A stretch of DNA of 64,000 nt from Adineta vaga (lineage: Eukaryota; Rotifera): contig CP075492.1 of NCBI GenBank assembly GCA_021613535.1, positions 6,262,001 through 6,326,000 on the forward strand, in the 5' to 3' direction. The notes under the pieces were generated by a model. The model was not told the origin of the DNA. It saw only the letters and a program-made list of their open reading frames with translations, and searched no databases. Of this stretch, positions 23,490 to 36,151 are shown one piece after another. The position numbers and the translations under genes were made by a program. The first letter of the stretch is position 1. Every line of letters starts with the position of its first letter.

Positions 23490-26400
23490 TTACAAAAAAA
23501 TACCACAGGTATTTAGAAAAACAGATATTGTTCCAGCAAGCGCATTAGTCGCAACTAGATCTAACAATGTGTCTTTGTTAAAATCACCTGCTACCAGTGA
23601 ATTCGGATCGGTACCAGTTGAAAGACTTTTGAGACGGTCGAAACTTCCATCACCATTACCAAGAAATACACTCACAGTATTTGATACATAATTACTCGCT
23701 GCTAAATCCGCATACGTATCATTGTTCAAATCATATGATATAACAGAATATGGACTAGTATCAACAGAATAGTTTGCAGAATATCGAAAAGTTCCATCTC
23801 CATTTCCTAGTAAAATACTAAGATTATTATCATTTGCATTCGCAACAGCTATATCCAAATAGCTATCTGCATTGAAATAGTTTGTTGCTATGGATATTGG
23901 ATATGCACCAACTTTATATGTTTGTTTCAATGAGAATGTTCCATTACCAGCACCTATCCAAACAGTGATACTACTGTTATCTCGATTAGCCACGATGAGA
24001 TCTGGTATTTTATCTTGATCGAAATTATTTGAAACTAAAGCAGATGGTGCACTTCCCACTGATAAATCAGTGAAACGAACAAAGTATCCATTTCCTTTGC
24101 CTAATAAAATAGTAACACTACCGCTAGCTGTATTCGCTGTTGCAAGATCAAGAATATTATCATTATTGAAATCATTGGATAAGATAAAATCAGGTTGCTG
24201 ATTAATTCGATAGATGAGTGCTCCTTCGAATATTTTATTTCGATCACCATAAACTACGTTAACAGTATTCGCATCTTTATTGACAATGGCAAGATCAGTT
24301 CTACTATCATTATTGAAATCATTTGCGATGATAGAATTAGGTGATTGACCAACTGCATATTCGGAATGAGTCTGAAAAGTACCATTTCCCAAGCCAGTCA
24401 AAAATGTGATTGATTCATCAGCAGAATTGGTAACGACTAGATCAGGTATTTTATCATAGTTGAAATCAGCCGACATGACAGATGTGGGAGAAAGTCCAAC
24501 TGGAAATGATAGTGGCGGTTTGAAAGATCCATTTGTATCACTAAGTAAGATACTGATTGTATTATCGCCTCTGTTAACAACAACTAAGTCTTGATGAGTA
24601 TCATTGTTGAGATCATTTGATGTGACAAAATAGGGTTGTGCACCAACTGTATAGTTGATTGGATTCTGAAAAGATCCATCTCCATTACCAAACAAAACAC
24701 TTGTAGTATTGCTGGCACGATTAGCAATGGCTAAATCGAGTTTGACATCATTGTTGAAATGGCTCGATATGATTGAGATGGGTTCATTACCCACAGGATG
24801 TGTATTTGAATTGTGAAATGTTCCATTTCGATTGCCAAGAAAAATGGTAACAGAATTATTGTCACAACTTGTCACTGCCAGATCCAATAGTTTATCATCG
24901 TTAAAGTCTTTCGATGTGATTGAACAAGGCTTGGAACTAACATCATACGATATAGAAGTGTTAAATGCATTCGTGCGTTTATTAAATAGGATAGTGATGA
25001 TATTACTATCTGGACAGGTTACTGCTACATCTGTAAGATTATCATAATTAAAATCACCAGCAACCAACGATGAGACACTTGCATTAACAGAATAAGAGAT
25101 CTTTTCGCTAAAAACGCCATTTTTGCTTCCGTGAAACACAACAATACTTTGAGAATCATAATTAGTGACCATGAGATCGAGAAGTGTGTCGTTATTAAAA
25201 TCCGCTGTTGTAATAAATCGGGGAGAAGTGTCAGTTGGATAAGTTGGTAATTTGGGAAATGTACCATTACCGAGACCAAGTAAAATACTAACGATATTGT
25301 TACCATAACTTGTGACAGCCATATCTAATATTGTATCATTATTGAAATCATTTGATATAATCGAAGTCGGTCGAGATCCAACTGGATATCTTGGATATGA
25401 AGAAAATGTTCCAAATGGAGACCCAAAAAGTATACTAAGAGTGTTACTTTGACTATTGACAACAACAAGATCAGTGAAGTTATCTGCATTGCAGTAACCC
25501 GATACTACACACAATGGAAGCTCACCAACATTATAAGTGGCTTGTGGTTCGAAAGTGCCATTCCCATAGTTGATCAATACGCTAATCGAACTTTCTCTGT
25601 AGTTGGTGATGGCTAGATCTGTGTTATTATCATTATTGAAATCATCGGCCAGGATGGCACGAGGACCAGTACCGACAGCATATGTTGCTTGATTTTGAAA
25701 GGTACCATTTGCCATACCAAAAAATAAACTAACAGTATCGTCACCAAAGTTAGATACTGCTAGATCCATATAATTATCGTGATTAAAATCATGAGCTGTA
25801 ATGGTATAAGCTTGAGCACCGGTAAGATAGTTAACTGGTGATTGAAAAGATCCGTTTCCATAACCAAACAAGACACTTACAATAGCATAGATATTATTTA
25901 CCACTACTAAATCCATGTTATTATCATTGTTGAAATCATGAACCACCAAACTCGTAAGTCCTTGTTCTGCTTCAACTTGTAACTGTGTGTGAAATGTTCC
26001 ATCTGCGGAGCCAAATAGTATGCTAATGTAAATATCTCCGTTGTTGACCACTGCCAAATCTAGTATGTTGTCATGATTGAAATCGCCTGAGGCAATGGCA
26101 GTTGGTGTGATTCCAACAGAATATATGGCTTGATCTTGAAAAGTACCAAATCCATAGCCAAGTAATACGCTAATTGTTCCGTCTTCCTGATTGACAACTG
26201 CTAAATCTGGCATGCTGTCAGCATTGAAATAATCTGTTACTATAAATACTGGAGTCGTACCAACTGAATACGATTTCTGTGCTTGAAATGTTCCATCACC
26301 ATTACTAAGGAGTACGCTAATATAATTGTCTTGTTGACTAGTGACCACTAGATCGTTCTTTTGATCGTTATTCAAGTCATGAAATATTGCATAATTTGGT

Positions 26401-27937
26401 TGAGTGACTGTCGCCATAGTATATTGAATCTGAAAAATTCCAAAACGGCTCCCAAATAGCACAACTACATCATTGTCTTGTTGATTCAAAACTATGATGT
26501 CTAAATTTGTGTCATTATCGAAATCTCCTAATGTTGTAGCGATTGGATTAAGGCCAGTCGGATATCTATTTGCACTATTTATATACGTTTGTCTGCATCG
26601 TTGTACTAAAAGAAGATATATTCAAAGTTCACACAACATGTGAATTTTGTATGTATTTTCAGATACATACTTTCCATACGATTGCTAGTCGTGTTAGTTC
26701 TTGATCCTAAAACAGCACCAACAACAACACCTACGATAGCCAAAAGTATCAAGAAACAAACTGGAATCGAATAACGTTTCTTATGATACCAAGACTTTCT
26801 AAGAATAGAAAATAATGAAATTAATGAAAGCATGTAAAATCACTTACTTAATCTTTGGAAATACATGTGCACCTAAATATAGACAATAAGAAATGGAATT
26901 GTGATGATAGATGGGTGTGAATTACCTTCGAATGGTGGTTGAAGAAGAACTTCTTCAGGAATAACTTGTTTCAAATGAACAATATGAAGTTGAGGTGCTG
27001 GACTAAACAGTGATTGAACTATCATATGTGTACCAGGAAGAAGAAGAAGTTCATCTTCTGTAACGAAATGTGAATGTTCCCTAACAGTTCGACCATTGAT
27101 TGCTTCAACTGAAAATAAAGTTCGACTTCCACTATTACCCAAATACATGTTGTTTTCCAGTACAGTTAGTTCAGTTGTACAGGAAGAGAATGCCCACCAA
27201 GTGACAGGTGTTCCAGGTGGAAATTCATGACTCAGATCTTTTGTCACACCTCGCCAAACAGTTAATGGTGGAACGCATGGTAATTTGACAAGAGCAGTGA
27301 TAAATAATTTCATATATTTGAAGTAAGGTCGAAGTTTTTCACGAGGTTGAGTTTTGAGAGTATAATTAAGCATGGAATAAAGACTTCGATGTGGTTTATC
27401 CCATTCGATGGTATATAATCGAATGGCAGCACTTTCATCAATAGTAAGATTACCTGGTGGTTCTTGAGGTGTTTCTTGTAGTGCAAGATCTACATAGAAT
27501 GATAGATTGTGTAGAATATCATCGAGAGGAGCACATGCTTCCGCAAGTGGTAAGATGGGTTCATCAGCATATTCGATGAGAGGTTCTGTTGGTTCAATTT
27601 CATCTGGAGTAGTGGTAGTTGAATGGTTTTGTTGTGCAGTCTCATTGGATTCTACCATTCTTTGGTTTCTTTGTCTCGATTCGTCAATAGCATCACTTGC
27701 GTGTCGTATCGGTAAAGATTGTGTGACAACTTCGTTTTCAGTAAGTTTGTCGTTGTGATTGAAGTTTTGATATGGTATGTTTGGTATATGTGATGGATCA
27801 TTGATGATTTTGATTGATCTCTTCTCAGGATTTCGACGATAGTACATGGTGTCATCACTAACTCCAATGGATGTTAGTTCAGTTTGTATGCGAATATTTT
27901 TCATTTTAACCATGCTTTTCTGCTGATCATAATTCAT
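23490..27937 (-). CDS. Transmembrane mono-ADP-ribosyltransferase with 21 FG-GAP repeats, copy 2
   Basis: Inverted sister of the gene at 12719-17241. Four exons (27937-26926, 26872-26848, 26798-26671, 26605-23490) give 1426 residues with the same plan: disordered N-terminus (about 27 residues shorter), ART domain with R229, Ser 251-252 and E294-D-E296, one membrane helix (about 359-378), and 21 FG-GAP repeats. Long stretches are nearly identical to copy 1, including all of intron 1. The first 45 residues, the juxtamembrane region with the first two FG-GAP repeats, a short part of repeat 8 and the last ~45 residues differ clearly. Intron 2 starts with a normal GT here. Active-site residues are intact in both copies, so both are probably functional. 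Confidence 0.9.
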
Positions 27938-29731
27938 GATTTATTGTTTGTTTTATTGATCTTTATCTATTTTTTAACACTATCTAAACACTATTACTTG
28001 TTAATACTATGATCATCCATATACATACATAGTGTAACTCAAAAGAAATGATTGTATTAACACGGACTACGTGAGCTTTAATAATCTAAGTGATCAGTTA
28101 AGTTTTTAGGTTTCACTTTTTTGCATGTTTTACAATATGAAATTTTTTTTTTCTCTGAAAAATAAAAAATTAGTTCTTACCACTTTAGTATTTTCTTTCG
28201 GTTATCGTGTATCAAATTGCCTTCTGTTAATTTGCTCGAAGAATAGTTACATACAGTCATAATCACTTCTACTGAATACTTATCTGATTAAAATTACTTA
28301 CTACATCAATCGCGATGAATAATAATAAAGAGAGAGTAACATTTGCAATGAATAAATTCAGCAAATGGTTATGTAAATGACATAATAAATGGTATCAATC
28401 GATTTGAAATATACTTTAATATATATTTCTAAGCACGGTGATCATTCATGTATGACTGTTGTTTGTCAGTTTTATTCAAAAATAAAAGATCAGATATCAG
28501 TAAAAAGGTCATGCGTTGTCACGTCTCGTGTATTTAATGAGTTGTGTGACTCATCACGAAATTACAGAAAATCGATCAATACCAATTATTCAGTGCATTT
28601 AACTTAGCAAAATAAATGAATATGTAGAATAAATGAGTATTTGATAGTTTTGTTTTCTTTCTGTCATTTTGTATTCACTATATGCATATTAGATTCTTGT
28701 TTACATGACTAGAACGATACAAACGATATATTTATGATCATTATTTATACTGACTTCTGTGAACACTGTTCAATTAAATATCAGTATTCGTAATGGTAAC
28801 AATCAACAATATTTTCAATATTTGTTAACGCTGATTGTATGGTGGATAGCATATTTAATTAAAAAAATCTTAATCAAAGTTGTTTTCTCTTGTCTAAATT
28901 ATCGAGTTACAATAAATACTTCGTTTTCAACTTTTCTACATTTATACATATCTATTAGACACAGCAAACTTTTCATTCAAAAGAGAAATCAATCGATAAA
29001 TTAGATGTTGAGGTATTGGATAACGTTATAAATTTTCTGCATATATAGCAAATATTATTAAGAGAGATGCTAATATTGACAAACCGAATGTTCAATTAGA
29101 AGTTCGAACAGCAACGAGTGACTGCAAACGATATTCCTGGAAATAATATGAAGATTTAGAGAAAATATGATGTCTCTTTTATTGCAGAAACTTATTCAGT
29201 TTTCTTATTAATAACATTATATGCTGAAATTCTTTCCGGAAATGATATGTCAATAGATGATAATGAATCATATATCTATTCAAGTGAATCCGAAATAAAC
29301 GGTTTATCGGATTAGTCGATTATTTATTTTTCAAATGAAATATAATCATAAATCTGATTCTGTTCTAGTAATATACTAAATTGTAAATCTAAAACTTTTC
29401 AGACATCATAAGCTAAATCACAATATACATCTGTACATTACTAATTTTGTTATTTTTCTTTAGATAACAATGAACGACCACTTCGCTTAATTATATTTAA
29501 TTCGACTGCAGACTTTTGTTTCGTGCTCATCAGATTAGTATACATAATTTTTTCTTCAATAGACACTTTCGATTTATCTATATCTTCTCTCATTTCTAAA
29601 ATATAATATTCATTGAAATTCATCATTCGTTCATAGATGTAACGAATCAATAAGAACAACAGAAAAAGAAACTTCAAATGAGTTCATATACTTGAGTTAC
29701 TACACATTTTTTATTTTGTCATTCAATTCAT
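27938..29731. other. Intergenic, nothing firmly recognised
   Basis: About 1.8 kb upstream of ART copy 2, so its promoter should be here. Highly AT-rich with short frames only. A weak minus-strand frame at 29677-29450 (75 codons, hydrophobic N-terminus MKFLFLLFLLIRYIY) could be a small secreted or anchored peptide but has no other support. Confidence 0.45.
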
Positions 29732-29890
29732 TGTAATGTTGCTAAAAGTTTATGTGCTTTGCTTCAACCATGTCGAAATAATAGCACTTGTTCTGATACT
29801 TTATGTGAGAGTTATGAATGTTTTTGTCCAACCGATTTCATTGGTACATATAAAACAACATTAGATGGAAAATTTCAATGTATGTGTTGA
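29732..29890 (+). pseudogene. EGF-like domain fragment
   Basis: One frame reads CNVAKSLCALLQPCRNNSTC, then ...YECFCPTDFIGTY...KFQCMC and a TGA. The spacing C...PCxNNSTC...YxCFCPxxFxG is that of an EGF repeat. No start codon or upstream exon was identified. A basic stretch about 80-110 bases downstream (EEQERIRRDKRRK, then stop) could be the tail of the same former gene. Treated as a relic; an unrecognised small gene is possible. Confidence 0.4.
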
Positions 29891-30330
29891 AATCGTTCGG
29901 TTACGCAGCTCTTATCGCTTTGATATTTTTGTAGTTATCATGGATATTCTCAACATATTGTTTTAGTATTGATTTCGTACGTGAAGAACAAGAGAGAATA
30001 CGACGAGATAAGCGAAGAAAATAACGACAAATTCCATTTAATAAATATTATTCATTGAATAACTCCGATGTTCTAGTTTTAGTGTGATAAGTTACTCCAA
30101 AATGTTTTTCAAAGTTGCACACAAAAAATATCTCTATTTTTGTTGGTTTTTTTTCAAGCAAATAAAACTTTATCTTGTGAATGATCCATAGAGATATGTT
30201 GTGTAATAAAAACGGTGCGCACAACGAGAGAAGACGAATATTTTTTACATTTCTTATTTCGGTTGAAAAAGCAAATAAATAACATTTATAAAAAAAACAG
30301 TAATCAGACAATCTCTCAACTTCTTCAGGC
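29891..30330. other. Intergenic
   Basis: AT-rich, about 440 bases. It contains the short basic reading-frame tail noted with the EGF fragment and the presumed promoter side of the RING gene. Confidence 0.45.
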
Positions 30331-31555
30331 ATGGACAACGATGGTATAGATCGTAATCGTATCAACAATAATCATGAAGGTTTAGATGGCCTATGTTGTC
30401 AGATTTGTCAAGGTATTTTGTGGAAACCTCGATCATGCGGATCATGTCAACATATCTTTTGTCAGAAATGTATCTCAAAATGACTTGCAGATCCAATTAG
30501 TAATGGGAAATGTCCATTTCGATGTCAAATGTATGAAGATCGTCGATGTCCACCTTCTATTCATTCTTTTTTTATCTCGTTTACAAATTTGTTGTCGAAA
30601 TGCTTCATTCGGCTGTAGTCACGTTCTATCTTATGATTTATTAGAACAACATAAAACAAACGAATGTAATTATCGAACTAAAACATGTCCAGAATGTGAC
30701 AAATTAGTGCTTGTATCTGAATTTGATAAACATTGTCAATTTACTGGTTTGTGTATTCCGCTACCAGTGACTTGTAAATTTTGTCAGAATTCTATTGAAA
30801 AATTTCGTTTTCCATTTCATTTTCATAGATGTTTTTGAAAGAGAATGGATGGATTGTTAAAAGTGCCTGTTGGAGTGAATCATCTGAATGGTGTAAGAAT
30901 TCTACAAATATTTCTTTACAACTGGTTGAATATGGAAAATTTACTTGCAAGACAAAGAGAATTAGGTCCTGTACCCACAACATTGACTGGCGTTGATACC
31001 GTCACCAGAGCGCGAGAACAAAGATGTGGGTTTTTATATCATATCTTAATGATGTTAACATTCATTTTGGCTAATGCATCAAAAGCTCCTTGTTTTTTAT
31101 TCATGTTTTCTGCAATAGGTTTTACTACTTGTGTGCAGTTATTTCTCATTGCATATCGTGCCATTGTCTTTTGGCTTGGTTTTCGGCTGTATTTGGGAAT
31201 CTGGTTACTCATGTTATTCAGTTATATCTGTGTTCAAGGAATACTGTTTTTCTTTCAAACGATATCTGATTTAACAATCATTTTTTTCTTTACAATCATT
31301 GTATTTCTCAGTGGTTGTTCTCTTCGAATATCGATTGAAATGTTCGAAGTCAATCCGATGTTTGATATTTCATCAAAATTCGCTTTTGTTCTCTGCTGTA
31401 CTGGTTTAGTAATTATGAAACTAATCTTATTGCTTTGTCGATTTTACTTCCGGATTATTTCAATATATTTTACAATGGGTTTCTTTGCCTGGTGGAATTT
31501 CTATGTCAATTTTCGATTTAGACATGCTTCACAATGTCCTGTAAATACAACATAG
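30331..31555 (+). pseudogene. RING / TRAF-zinc-finger multi-pass membrane protein, broken by two TGA codons and a frameshift
   Basis: From the ATG at 30331 the frame gives a RING-like finger: CCQICQGILWKP, then CGSCQHIFCQKC and CPFRC. It is interrupted by TGA at 30481-30483, where a Trp would be usual (CISK-x-LADP). After a T-rich run near 30570 the homology continues one frame later (LQICCRNASFGCSHVLSYDL, KTCPECDKLV, a TRAF-type zinc finger with CxxC...HxxxC). That frame reaches a second TGA at 30836-30838 and then stays open to 31555 with about six hydrophobic helices. So one +1 shift and two stops separate intact-looking domains. E3-ligase-like proteins with this plan would act at membranes. 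Loss of function is the simplest reading. Sequencing error at the T-run, or stop readthrough, are alternatives. Confidence 0.65.
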
Positions 31556-31985
31556 CAAAACTCACTCTTTTGTTCTCTTTAATTGTCATGCAAATGTTAT
31601 CGAATAAATATAATTATAATTGAAGAAAAACATTCTCTACATCAATTAATGAACTCTGTCGATCGTATTCGCTTTCCTGGTTTTAAAAAAATATATCAAT
31701 GTTTCTCTATGATTATGTCAAGTATTTAGTCCTTTATTCGATTGTATCATAAATAAAGAGTCACTTAACTACTATTATATATTTACGTTTAGATGAGGTG
31801 TAGATCAAGATACATCAAAAGGGTTTTTTTCTTTCTATTCTGCCATCTAGTCATATAATACAATTTCTAACCAATCATGTTATTTAGTTTTATCCAAGCA
31901 TGTTTTTTTTTTAAATATGCTTCATCGATTATTTTCATCGAGCATTGGGGACGAATAAACCTTGCAGATTATTGATATTTTAGAT
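31556..31985. other. Intergenic upstream of GPD2
   Basis: About 430 bases, AT-rich; presumed promoter and 5'UTR of the dehydrogenase. The acceptor-like TTTTAG at 31979-31983, just before the ATG, may end a 5'UTR intron. Confidence 0.45.
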
Positions 31986-34863
31986 ATGCCTCGTGGTTTT
32001 AATCGTCGCTTGATTCAATATGGATTTCTTCTATCTACATCGGCAATTGGTACTAGTTATTTTGGTCAATATTTCCTTCAGGTTACAAAGAAATTTATTG
32101 AGGTTTTATTTTAAACTTATTCTACGTTTTAGAAAAATAAATTAAATGCTTCTGAACCCTCATTACATAAACCTGAAGTATGGATTGAGAATTTACCAAC
32201 GCGTGAAGCTCAAATTGAAATAATGTCAAAAGAACCAGAATATGATATTGTTGTTATTGGTGGTGGAGCAACTGGCTGTGGAGTAGCAGTCGATGCAGCG
32301 AGCCGTGGTATGTTTAATGTGTGATTTTGCTCTTCTATTTATCTATCAATATTCAAATCTCGTCAGGTCTGAAAGTTGCGTTAGTAGAAAAATATGATTT
32401 CAGTAGTGGAACATCATCTCGGTCAACAAAGTTGATTCACGGTGGAGTGAGATATTTACAAAAAGCGATCATGCAATTCGATCGTGAACAAGTATTTTTA
32501 TAATTGTCAAAAATAAACTTTGATCACATCATTGTTTTCTGTGAAAATTTAGTATCATATGGTGAAGGAAGCATTGTATGAACGTGGTAATCTTTTGAAA
32601 ATAGCTCCACATCTATCCTATCCATTACCAATAATGTTACCTGTCTATAAGTATGTATCAATAATACTATAAAATAGTTGATTTTTCTCTTAAATATTGA
32701 TGCAGATGGTATTTATTACCTTATTATTATGCTGGTATCAAAGCATATGATTTCGTTTCTGGTCGACAATTACTTCGATGGTCTTATTTGATATCGAAAA
32801 GAAAAGCCTTAGAATTGTTTCCGATGTTAAAGAAAGAGAAATTAGTCGGTGCTATTGTCTATTATGATGGACAACATAATGATGCACGAATGAATATAGC
32901 ATTGGCGTTTACAGCAGCACGTATGGGTGCGAATGTAGCAAATCATTGTGTTGTAACAGATTTGATACATGAAGATATACGAATAGAAAATGGTCAAGGA
33001 CAGCCTGAGATGAAAAAAGTAATTCGTGGTGTGAAATGTTTCGATCAATATCAAAGTGCGATGAAAAGATAGATTTACAATTGTTTAAACTATGCTAAGC
33101 TTTTTTCCCTAGAAAGAGCATTTACTATTCGAACAAAATGTGTTGTTAATGCGACAGGACCTTATACTGATGCGATTCGTCAATTAGATGATCCATCCTT
33201 ACCAAAAATTTGTCAACCATCAGCTGGTGTTCATGTTGTTCTACCCGATTATTATAGTCCAACAAATATGGGTCTTCTCGATCCAAATACATCAGATGGA
33301 CGTGTAATCTTTTTCTTACCTTGGCAAAAACATACTATGGCTGGTGTGTAATCGATTCGTAAAGCAAAACTATTTTATGACTTTTATTAAATATCTTCAC
33401 ATAGGTACAACGGATACGCCCTGTGGTGTCACTGATGATCCATCACCGTCCAATGATGATGTTGATTTTATATTAGGTGAAGTGAAAAACTATCTTTCAT
33501 CTGATGTTCAAGTACGTCGTGGTGATATTCTCTCAGCATGGTCAGGTATTCGACCATTGGTTTTGAATCCAAATAAAAAAGATACACAATCGATTGCACG
33601 TAATCATATTATTCATGTTAGTGATTCAGGTTTAGTAACCATTGGAGGTAAAAATCGTCTTATGTGTTGTAATTTAAAGAAAAAAGTTTTGAAATGAATA
33701 TTTTCTACTTGCTTTGCCAGAACATTCGTTAGATATGTTTTACCAAACTTATTTTTTTACATTAGGAGGAAAATGGACAACGTATCGACAAATGGCTGAA
33801 GAAACGGTTGATCATTGTATTCAATCAGCCAAACTAAAAGCTAAAAATGGTTGTGTAACAAAAGGTTTAGTTCTTTATGGTGGAGAAAAATGGACGCCAA
33901 CATCATATATTCGTCTTGTTCAAGATTATGGTCTCGATACTGAGGTTAACAATAATATAATTTATATATAAATCACCAAAAAAAGAATTCTTCATAGGTT
34001 GCTATACATCTTTCTCATACGTACGGTGATCAAGCAAGTAAAGTTGCTGATCTATCTTCATTAACTGGTAAACGATGGCCAGTAATTGGTAAACGTATTC
34101 ACCGAGAATTTCCGTATATTGAAGCAGAAATAAGTTTTGCAATAAACGAATATGCTCGTACAGCTGTTGATGTACTTGCTCGACGTACTCGTCTTTCATT
34201 TTTAAATGTCATAGCGGCCGAAGAAGCTCTTCCTCAAATTATTCAAATTATGGCCAAAGAATTACAATGGAGTGAACAAAAACAAAAAGTTCGTAAAGCG
34301 AAAAGAAAAAAATATGTTTTCGTTTGTGATATTTTGTTTTGATTATTAGGAAGAAATAGATGGTGCGAAAATATTTTTATTGCGTGAAATGGGTCTTAAT
34401 TTAAAACGAGATATGCGTCGAAATGTACCGATTAATTTAACACGTGAAGAAATGAGTTATTATATGAAATATTTTCGTCAAATTGATATTGGAAATAAAG
34501 GATTTTGTTCGCTTACTGATTTAAAACGATATTTACAAGTAGAGAAGAAAAGAAAAACAAATCATATTTTATTTTGTTTTGCTATATAGTTATCAAATAG
34601 TGAAATAACAGAAGATGAACTTCGAATATTGATGCGTGAAATTGATCAAAATCAAAATGGAATTATTGAAACTGAAGAATTTCTTCAAGTAAAATAATTT
34701 TCTTTTCCTTTTTTGATCTATTCTTCACTCTCAAAATGTTCTTATTTAGTTAATGAGTGCAATTAAATCAGGTACAATATCAACAAGTCATTTTGCTAAA
34801 GCGACTGGCATTGAAACAATCAAAAATTATCCATCGCCGGAACGTAGTGGTGGTGGAATTTAA
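31986..34863 (+). CDS. GPD2: Mitochondrial FAD-dependent glycerol-3-phosphate dehydrogenase
   Basis: Oxidises glycerol-3-phosphate to dihydroxyacetone phosphate and passes electrons to ubiquinone at the inner mitochondrial membrane. Twelve exons (31986-32081, 32133-32307, 32367-32491, 32553-32650, 32706-33055, 33113-33343, 33405-33647, 33766-33944, 33998-34288, 34350-34538, 34590-34688, 34750-34863) encode 729 residues, the usual length. It has a short N-terminal presequence-like segment ([13 protein letters not shown]), the FAD-binding motif [16 protein letters not shown], and [31 protein letters not shown] and [18 protein letters not shown] follow. The C-terminal EF-hands include [15 protein letters not shown], consistent with calcium activation as in animal GPD2. 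All introns are 45-120 nt. Confidence 0.95.
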
Positions 34864-36151
34864 ATAGAATCAAATTTTATACACGTTTAGTTCTTGTTTT
34901 CTTTTCTATGTAATTATCATTTTTTTTTGTTTTCTTTTTTACTCGCCAATGAAACAACGTCAATGGGAAACACCTACATAAACCCACACATCCAACTTTA
35001 TTCAATCAATCAAACGCTGTCCTATGACAAAGAAAAAAAAACGTTTCATATAAATATTCGATGCACTCATTCACACATGACTTTCCAGATGTTGTTATGA
35101 TGTCAATTTTCGATGCTTGTCAAGACAAAAACCATAGATTCTTAGTTTATACTTCTTTTTCTTTTATCCTTTTCAATATTATTTTCAGTAATCTACCAGG
35201 AACACTGCCTTTTCTTTTCTTTTTTCTTCTACCTGTGCCACCATTTCCCATAAAAATGATATATTCTTTACTCAGTGAAAGATACTTATAGGCAAGAAGA
35301 CATCATTAAAAAAAGAAGAAGAAGAAGAAATAAGTAAGCTGTATTCTTGTCTTTCGCCTAGATGCGTGTCATATTCAGAAAATGTTGAGAGCATCAATGA
35401 ATGTAAAGATGTATGTAGTTGTCTTCCTATTCCTGGAATCATTTAAGTACTTATTGAAGAGATGAGACCACGTGCTAAGAACAGATGAATGACACGTTAG
35501 AATCTATCTTTGAAGTAGTAGCGGTAGCAGCTTGTTTCAATGTTTCATGTTGTCTATCATCACTAAGATATAACAAGGCAGGCAAATTAAGCGTTACTCA
35601 AGGAGAGGAAAAAAAGGAAAGAAGAGAGAAAAAACTACAAACTGGGTCGATGAAAAAAAGAACGAGAAGAAAAAAGGGTTAAAGTGAGAGAGAATCTGGC
35701 CATTATAGGGTGCGTTGAAAGAACGAAAGCAATAGTCGTCGACGTCGCTTTAGCATCAATAACAAGCGTTTCTCGTTTTTCTTTTTTCGAAAAAAAATAT
35801 ATATATATAAAAAAAAGTCGCGACGGACTGGTCTCTGTTGTGCTGCCAAGACTGCGTCATTGTCTTTTTGTTTCAAAGCGAGAGGAAGAAGAAGAAGAAG
35901 AAGAAGAAGAAAATCTCAGAACAAACGCGCGCACACACACACATACATACACAGTATACGCACACGTACATAAGTTCGTCATCATCATCCTGTGTTGGTT
36001 TAGACAAATAAACAACGTATCGTTTGTTTGTCATCACTTGTTTGCTTCACTCTTTTTCTTCACTCTCTCTCTCTCTCTTTCTTTCTTACACTATTACCAT
36101 TAATTGAGATAAAAAAACAACAGAAGCAAAATAACCTACACACTCTTTCAA
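34864..36151 (+). promoter_or_regulatory. GPD2 3' flank, then MEF2 promoter and 5'UTR exon region
   Basis: No coding exon recognised. A GAA repeat (35882-35910) and CT-rich tracts (about 36053-36085) occur. A strong donor CAA|GTAAGTC at 36152 pairs with the acceptor before the MEF2 ATG, so the sequence ending at 36151 is probably the non-coding first exon of MEF2. Its 5' end cannot be placed. Confidence 0.45.
35882..35910. repeat. GAA trinucleotide microsatellite
   Basis: About nine GAA/GAG units in the presumed MEF2 5' region. Confidence 0.9.

Larger units (their letters stand above)
12719..27937. repeat. Inverted duplication: ~4.5-kb arms around a ~6.2-kb spacer
   Basis: Arms are 12719-17241 and 27937-23490, in opposite orientation. 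High-identity tracts (copy 1 coordinates, approximate) are 12925-14034, 14508-15170 and 15268-17098. Homology stops near both gene ends, and I saw none in the flanks. The spacer holds the TIR and protease genes. Confidence 0.88.

Noticed and set aside
28759-29004. 81-codon hydrophobic plus-strand frame.
   Set aside because: AT-rich low-complexity translation with no motif and no splice support.
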